DNA of 8,965 nucleotides from Candidatus Saccharimonadia bacterium (GTDB taxonomy: Bacteria; Patescibacteriota; Saccharimonadia; Saccharimonadales; SZUA-47). Positions within the stretch are counted from its first letter, which is position 1. Every line of letters starts with the position of its first letter. The position numbers and the translations under genes were made by a program. Positions 4,505-8,965 of the stretch are shown here, piece after piece. Under the pieces are notes generated by a model. It made no database searches. It was not told the origin of the DNA and saw only the letters and a list, made by a program, of their open reading frames with translations. The stretch spans positions 1 through 8,965 of the forward strand of contig CALLJT010000040.1 in NCBI GenBank assembly GCA_938050265.1, read 5' to 3'.

Positions 4505-6097
4505 TCATATCCGTATTGGGCGTAGGACGGCTTTTTTGATACGTGCGAGTAGTGTGTACGACTCTTTGAACCCAAACAGGGCAGACACCGCGATATGCAC
4601 GCTCAGCGTCACGATCACAATCGTACCAAGCTTGAAACTTAATACGAAAAATCCTTTGTCGTCTGCCTGGAGCGGCAGCATTGTCACCATCAAAAATGCC
4701 GTAGCGATGGTAAACCCGGTGATCGACACAAGTTTATTAACACTCTGCCAGAATTCACGAGCAAACATCGCTGGGTCACGCAGCGTAATAACGACAAATA
4801 ACACTGCAACCTCTACGCCAGACACGATCGACTGGGCAATCGCCAGACCAGCAGCACCATACGCGTCTTTGCTCGCGAGCGTAAACACCAGGATGATGTT
4901 AAATGCGATAGCAAACACCGACACGATCAGCGGTGTCATGGTGTCTTTGTGCGCATAAAAATACCGAGAAAATAGCGTGTACACAATTCTGAAAAATATA
5001 GCTATCGATAAATACCCCAGTATCAGCGCAATGTCAGGCGCACCGCGCTTAAATATGAGTCGCGCCAAATAGCCACGAGTGAAAAACGTCACCACCATGA
5101 CCGGCAAGCTCACCCACATCAGTACACGTAAAATGCTTATAAACTCTTTTCTGAACAGGTCCGTGCGGCCCTGTGCGAGACGTTCGCTCAGCCGCGGGAA
5201 TGCAGCTGTCGATATACTCGACCCAATCAGCAAGATCGGGGCCGTGTGCAAAATGAACGCGTTTTCATACGCGGTAACAAGTCCGCCGCCGAGTGCGCCG
5301 GCACGACCTGCCTCCACAATCGAATTCACAGAATCCAGTCCTTGGTCGAGTGCACGAGGTGGCAGGGCCTTCGTAACGCGTTTGAAGTCTTTGCTTTTGA
5401 AATTAATGCGTGGTCGCCAGTGAAACCCAAGTCCACGTGTCCCTGCGAACGCTACCATAAGTGACAGGAACGCACCAGCAAGTGCGCCGAACCCAAGCCC
5501 AACCAGACCCAGCGAGTCTCTGAACAGGAATATACTCACGATAATGCTTAAATTGTAAACGATAGGAGTAACCGCAAAAAAGAAAAACCGGCCGAATGCT
5601 TGCTGTGTGCTGGTTAGCACTCCAGACAACGTAAACATGAGTGGGTTGAACGATATGATGCGCAAGATATTCGTCGCGTTGTTGAGCTGTTCAGGAGACA
5701 GGTCTGGATAGAGGGTATTCATGAGCCACCCAGCGCTGAAAAACATCACAAGCCCTGCTGGAATCATAATGAGACTCATCAAATTCATCAGGCTGTTCGA
5801 CAGCTCCCAGACACCTTTGCGGTCGCTTTTTAGTATACGCTCAGACAACACGGGGATAAACGCCACACCCAACGCACCAGCAGCCAGGGTATAGAAGAAA
5901 AAGTCCGGTATTTTAAACGCTGCAAAATACGCATCCGTACTGTCGGGCCCGACATCTACGAAATTTCCGTTGATCAACATAGTGCGCACAAACCCAAGCA
6001 GTTGCGCCATGAGCATAGTCACGATCAACAGCGTCGCAGCACCAGGCAACGACACGCGCTTAGTGGCCCGTGACACGATTTTAGAGCGGCCGCTCAT
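4505..6097 (-). CDS. murJ: Lipid II flippase MurJ (MviN family)
   Basis: MurJ is a polytopic inner-membrane MOP-superfamily transporter that flips undecaprenyl-linked peptidoglycan precursor to the outer face. The 530 residues match the family size and consist mostly of hydrophobic helices, consistent with about 14 membrane spans. The N-terminal hallmark LLGFVRTMLINGNF (33-46) carries the conserved Arg38. DAYFAAFKIPDFFFYTLAAG (55-74), ALGVAFIPVLSE (75-86) and the central ISTAAFPRLSERLAQG (295-310) are typical. FSRYFYAHKDTMTPL (376-390) matches the conserved late-helix segment. The start is ATG 6097, with GAGG 7 nt upstream. The gene follows ftsH by 78 bp and is trailed by a small membrane-protein gene. 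It ends in TGA, which shows that TGA is a stop in this genome. Its presence implies a peptidoglycan wall. Confidence 0.96.
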   Translation of the reverse strand: MSGRSKIVSRATKRVSLPGAATLLIVTMLMAQLLGFVRTMLINGNFVDVGPDSTDAYFAAFKIPDFFFYTLAAGALGVAFIPVLSERILKSDRKGVWELSNSLMNLMSLIMIPAGLVMFFSAGWLMNTLYPDLSPEQLNNATNILRIISFNPLMFTLSGVLTSTQQAFGRFFFFAVTPIVYNLSIIVSIFLFRDSLGLVGLGFGALAGAFLSLMVAFAGTRGLGFHWRPRINFKSKDFKRVTKALPPRALDQGLDSVNSIVEAGRAGALGGGLVTAYENAFILHTAPILLIGSSISTAAFPRLSERLAQGRTDLFRKEFISILRVLMWVSLPVMVVTFFTRGYLARLIFKRGAPDIALILGYLSIAIFFRIVYTLFSRYFYAHKDTMTPLIVSVFAIAFNIILVFTLASKDAYGAAGLAIAQSIVSGVEVAVLFVVITLRDPAMFAREFWQSVNKLVSITGFTIATAFLMVTMLPLQADDKGFFVLSFKLGTIVIVTLSVHIAVSALFGFKESYTLLARIKKAVLRPIRI

Positions 6098-6175
6098 CCA
6101 CGCGCCTCACTGGCGGCTCGGCGAGATTGAATGTAGCTACTCATAATACGCATATGCTACGTAGTATATAGGACT

Positions 6176-8056
6176 TTACCGAGTTTGTACTGCTGGTTTT
6201 GGAAGCACTGATCCTTTGAGGATCGTCTCTACTTCTTTGCTGTCGATGGTCTCTTTTTCGAGCAAGGCGTCTTTCAGCTCAGTCAGCTTTTTCATGTTGT
6301 GCTTGATGACTTCTTTGGCGCGACGTGCTGCCTCAGATATGAGCTCTTCTACCTCGTCATCGATCATTTTCGCTGTCTGTTCAGAGTACTGCCTCTCGTG
6401 CATCATGCGGTCCATGACCATACCGTCTTCCGTGTGAAACACCTGGTTGCGCAACTTCTTGCCCATGCCCTGGTTAACGATCATTTCGCGGGCCAGTTCT
6501 GCTGCTTTAGGCAGATCAGACCCAGCGCCTGTTGTGACACCGTTCATGCCGTAGATCAGTTCTTCGGCGATACGACCACCGAGAAGCCGAGCGAGCACGT
6601 CATTGTACTCGATAATACTGTGGTAGCTCTTGTCCTCAGGTGGGATAGACCAGGTAACACCACCGGTGCCGCCACGAGGAATAATGGTTACTTTGTGTAT
6701 TGGGTCACTGTCCGGCAGCACATGACCGACAAGTGCGTGGCCGGCTTCGTGGTATGCAGTCAGTTCTTTTTCTGCATCGCTCATGATTTTGCTTTTGCGC
6801 TCTGGACCGATAGCGACTTTTTCGAACGCTTCTGTGACGTCGTCTTGGGTGATTGTTTTGCGGTTGTGTTTCGCAGCTACAATTGCGGATTCGTTCGCAA
6901 TGTTGGCGAGATCTGCCCCGCTTGAACCGGCAGATTTTGCTGCAAGCGATTCAAGGTCAACGTGTTTTTCGAGTGGTTTTTTCTTATAGTGCACGTCAAG
7001 AATGGCTTTGCGGTCGTTACGGTCAGGCAAGCTCACGTTGACACGGCGGTCAAATCGCCCAGGACGGAGCAGGGCAGGGTCGAGCACATCCGCCCTGTTG
7101 GTCGCCGCTAGAACAATGACGTTCTGCCCCTGTTCAAACCCATCCATTTCAACAAGTATCTGGTTGAGCGTTTGTTCGCGCTCATCATGACCGCCACCCA
7201 TACCAGATCCGCGTCGTCGACCAACCGCGTCGATTTCGTCGACGAATATGATACACGGTGCGTTTTTCTTGGCTTTGCCGAACAGATCACGGACACGTGA
7301 TGCACCAACACCAACAAACATCTCCACAAACTCAGAACCAGATATGCTGAAAAACGGCACGTTTGCTTCACCCGCAACGGCTCGAGCCAACATCGTTTTA
7401 CCGGTACCCGGAGGGCCTACAAGCAAGATGCCTTTCGGTATACGTGCACCGACACCCTCATATTTTTTCGGGCTTTTGAGGAAATCAACGACTTCTTCAA
7501 GGTCTTCTTTCGCTTCGTTGCTTCCAGCGATATCTTTGAACGCTACTTTGTCTTTTTCGTTACCATACAAACGAGCTTTGCTACGCCCGAAGCTCAGTGC
7601 CTGATTACCCTGACCTTGCGCACTCCGCATCATCCAGAACAGGAAAAACCCAATCAAAAACATCGGCACAAGCACTTGCGCCCAGGCGGATAGTACCTGC
7701 CCACTCGTGTCTGGTTTTGACACTTTGAGTACGAGGCCTTTGTCTGTCGCCTCTTCTTTTAGGCCTTGCTCATAAATCGTTGAGCCAGCTTCTTTGATGG
7801 ACTTTTCGGTTGCTTCTTCGTCACCGATTTTGGTAATTTTCAGGTCGTTTTCGGTAATTTCAATTTTGCTGATTTCGCCATTGTTAGCCCGTTCCACGAC
7901 GTCAGATAACGACACTTCAGTGAGTTCGTCAGGCTGACTAAAGCCGTTAAGCGCGAACAGCAGAAATAGTCCTATGACCACAGCAAACACGAGCGTGCGT
8001 ACGTTCGACTTGTTCTTGCCTTTTTTGGGAGATTTTTTCAGTTTCGATGGATCCAT
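6176..8056 (-). CDS. ftsH: ATP-dependent zinc metalloprotease FtsH
   Basis: Membrane-anchored hexameric AAA+ protease that removes misfolded membrane and regulatory proteins. The 626 residues are a full-length FtsH. A basic cytoplasmic tail (KLKKSPKKGKNK) precedes TM1 (about 21-38), an extracytoplasmic domain of about 85 residues and TM2 (about 123-143). The AAA module has Walker A GPPGTGKT (214-221), Walker B IIFVDEID (269-276), the pore motif MFVG (246-249) and the second region of homology ATNRADVLDPALLRPGRFDR (318-337). The protease domain has HEAGH (436-440), with Asp514 in GAGSDLPKA as the likely third zinc ligand. A charged helical C-terminus (about 545-615) resembles the family coiled coil. 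The start is ATG 8056; its Shine-Dalgarno is weak (GAGAG, 9 nt away). It follows tilS directly, a common tilS-ftsH pairing in bacteria but here without hpt between them. Confidence 0.98.
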   Translation of the reverse strand: MDPSKLKKSPKKGKNKSNVRTLVFAVVIGLFLLFALNGFSQPDELTEVSLSDVVERANNGEISKIEITENDLKITKIGDEEATEKSIKEAGSTIYEQGLKEEATDKGLVLKVSKPDTSGQVLSAWAQVLVPMFLIGFFLFWMMRSAQGQGNQALSFGRSKARLYGNEKDKVAFKDIAGSNEAKEDLEEVVDFLKSPKKYEGVGARIPKGILLVGPPGTGKTMLARAVAGEANVPFFSISGSEFVEMFVGVGASRVRDLFGKAKKNAPCIIFVDEIDAVGRRRGSGMGGGHDEREQTLNQILVEMDGFEQGQNVIVLAATNRADVLDPALLRPGRFDRRVNVSLPDRNDRKAILDVHYKKKPLEKHVDLESLAAKSAGSSGADLANIANESAIVAAKHNRKTITQDDVTEAFEKVAIGPERKSKIMSDAEKELTAYHEAGHALVGHVLPDSDPIHKVTIIPRGGTGGVTWSIPPEDKSYHSIIEYNDVLARLLGGRIAEELIYGMNGVTTGAGSDLPKAAELAREMIVNQGMGKKLRNQVFHTEDGMVMDRMMHERQYSEQTAKMIDDEVEELISEAARRAKEVIKHNMKKLTELKDALLEKETIDSKEVETILKGSVLPKPAVQTR

Positions 8057-8088
8057 ATGTTTTGTCTCTCTAACCTTTCATATGCTGG

Positions 8089-8111
8089 CGAGTGAATAGT
8101 TGCCTCACTCG
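8089..8111 (-). repeat. 7-bp inverted repeat with 9-nt spacer in the ftsH leader
   Basis: The minus strand reads CGAGTGA, nine bases GGCAACTAT, then TCACTCG, a perfect 7-bp dyad about 35 nt before the ftsH ATG. It could be an operator or an RNA hairpin. The 9-nt spacing equals that of CIRCE, but the arms are in the opposite order (GAGTG first), so it is not called CIRCE. Confidence 0.5.
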
Positions 8112-8126
8112 TTCTCTTGTATTTTT

Positions 8127-8163
8127 ATTCTACGAATTTTACTAACGTAGTACTTGTTGCAAA
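8127..8163 (-). promoter_or_regulatory. Possible ftsH promoter region (weak)
   Basis: Two -10-like hexamers lie on the minus strand: TAAAAT (8141-8136), with TTTGCA (8163-8158) as a -35 at 16 bp, and TAGAAT (8132-8127) without a good -35. Either would start an ftsH mRNA with a 60-75 nt leader containing the dyad at 8089-8111. The 167-bp gap from tilS makes a separate promoter plausible. Confidence 0.35.
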
Positions 8164-8223
8164 CCTACTGGACGCTGCTGCGTAGTCAGCAAATCCTCAA
8201 GGCGTGCCAAAGTTCTCCTGCAA

Positions 8224-8965
8224 TTATACACCCCTACACCTGATTTCTAGCAACACAGAATCGGCCGTGGACTTGAGGCGAGTATTTTTAGTTATGTCAT
8301 ACTCCGTACCCGGTCGACCGCTGCGGGCTGCGTGTACTGCAGTCTCCACTGCTGTGGTCGTTATATCGACGCCAGACATGCTCAGCCACCGCGCCATGAC
8401 TTGCTTCTGAACAGAGTAGGGGAGCAGGACGAACCGCCCCCGCAGTAATCCGCCAGAATGCGTAGACTGCACAAGCAGGCTAGACGTCGTGTGGTCAATC
8501 TCTACGAACACGTCCTGGAGGCGCGCACGAATAGACAATAGCTTGCCCCGCTCTACGTCCCCTAGCTTAGGCATGACGGTATGGCGTATGTAGTTACGTG
8601 TATGATGCGTATCCTGATTGGTGCTGTCTTCGCGCCATGACAGGGAATAGCGCTGTGCGTAATCCAGCACTCGTTGCTTTGTCCAGTTCATAAGCGGACG
8701 CACGATATCTGGTGCGGTATAGCCAATGAGTCCCCGTGCCCCACCGCGTCGCACAATGTTGAGTATCATAGATTCGAGCACATCGTCTTGGTGATGAGCC
8801 GTCACGATTGCTTCCGCCCCCAGTCTCGACGCCACTGAGCGCAGAAACCCATAGCGGGCATCGCGGGCGTCAGACTCATTCACATCTGGTCCGAGCTCTG
8901 CCCTCTCGCTGACGTAACTGAGGTCGTACTGCTTCGCCAGAGACCGCACAAGCTGCTCGTCAATA
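8224..8965 (-). CDS. tilS: tRNA(Ile)-lysidine synthetase TilS (partial, N-terminus beyond window)
   Basis: TilS uses ATP and lysine to convert C34 of the CAU anticodon of a tRNA-Ile to lysidine, so that it reads AUA as isoleucine. The visible 246 residues start mid-domain (IDEQLVRSLAKQYDLSYV) and cover most of the N-type PPi synthetase fold. They include AEAIVTAHHQDDVLESMILNIVRRGGARGL (the conserved HHxDDxxET-like segment), IVRPLMNWTK, WREDSTNQD and TRNYIRHTVMPKL. The SGGxDS ATP loop must lie outside the window. After the RNxIRH motif only about 110 residues remain, so the protein resembles the short TilS type (as in Aquifex) rather than the 432-residue E. coli form with its extra C-terminal domain. 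It ends in TAA, 167 bp before ftsH. Confidence 0.94.
   Translation of the reverse strand, partial: IDEQLVRSLAKQYDLSYVSERAELGPDVNESDARDARYGFLRSVASRLGAEAIVTAHHQDDVLESMILNIVRRGGARGLIGYTAPDIVRPLMNWTKQRVLDYAQRYSLSWREDSTNQDTHHTRNYIRHTVMPKLGDVERGKLLSIRARLQDVFVEIDHTTSSLLVQSTHSGGLLRGRFVLLPYSVQKQVMARWLSMSGVDITTTAVETAVHAARSGRPGTEYDITKNTRLKSTADSVLLEIRCRGV

Noticed and set aside
4505..4507. Recoding of TGA as glycine, as in Gracilibacteria and Absconditabacteria
   Set aside because: murJ ends naturally at TGA with a family-typical length, and no conserved gene here carries an in-frame TGA.
4536..4958. Plus-strand open frame of 140 codons
   Set aside because: It is antisense to the C-terminal part of murJ, with no family resemblance and no plausible promoter.
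6299..6925. Plus-strand open frame of 208 codons
   Set aside because: It lies entirely antisense to the catalytic core of ftsH, has no recognisable domain and is rich in residues typical of reversed coding frames.
8089..8111. CIRCE operator upstream of ftsH
   Set aside because: The arms are GAGTG then CACTC, the reverse of CIRCE (CACTC then GAGTG), and the flanking TTAGC/GCTAA bases are absent.
8166..8196. tilS terminator hairpin (TGCTG-ACTACG-CAGCA on the minus strand)
   Set aside because: The stem is only 5 bp and no T-run follows, so it is not distinguishable from chance.
1..8965. CRISPR array, insertion sequence, tRNA or rRNA, or defence system
   Set aside because: No direct-repeat series, transposase motifs, terminal repeats flanking a gene, or tRNA/rRNA signatures were found. 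The coding content is housekeeping.

Overview
The window looks like a chromosomal housekeeping segment of a Candidatus Saccharibacteria (TM7) or related Patescibacteria genome. The evidence is moderate GC, compact versions of familiar proteins (a shortened HrcA and a TilS with little C-terminal extension), two divergent guanylate-kinase-type proteins, and standard code 11 (murJ ends in TGA). This taxonomic call is inference from gene content, not from a marker search.

Every gene supported here lies on the minus strand, so transcription runs from right to left. In that order they are: the 3' part of tilS (tRNA-Ile lysidine synthetase, 8224-8965, entering from outside), ftsH (membrane AAA+ zinc protease), murJ (lipid II flippase), an 83-codon single-membrane-span protein starting 3 nt after murJ, lepA (elongation factor 4), a divergent guanylate-kinase-like protein, a canonical-looking guanylate kinase, and the first 182 codons of hrcA (heat-shock repressor), which runs off the left edge. 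The themes are translation fidelity (tilS, lepA), membrane proteostasis and heat shock (ftsH, hrcA), wall-precursor export (murJ) and purine nucleotide supply (gmk).

The spacers carry much of the interest. The hrcA promoter overlaps a recognisable CIRCE operator, so hrcA is probably autoregulated. The three left-hand genes (both kinases and hrcA) each have a -10 box only 6-9 nt upstream of the start codon, which suggests leaderless mRNAs. In contrast, lepA has upstream promoters and a long leader. In that leader a 13-bp perfect (16/17 extended) inverted repeat pairs with the sequence just after a GGAGG Shine-Dalgarno, including a GTG start: a candidate translational switch.

The lepA-kinase spacer holds a 12-bp hairpin without a U-tract, a G-rich stretch and a possible 12-residue leader ORF. 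The tilS-ftsH spacer lacks the hpt gene often found there and contains a 7-bp inverted repeat with a 9-nt spacer in the ftsH leader. I found no RNA genes, CRISPR arrays, insertion sequences or defence systems, and no gene-free stretch longer than 300 bases.
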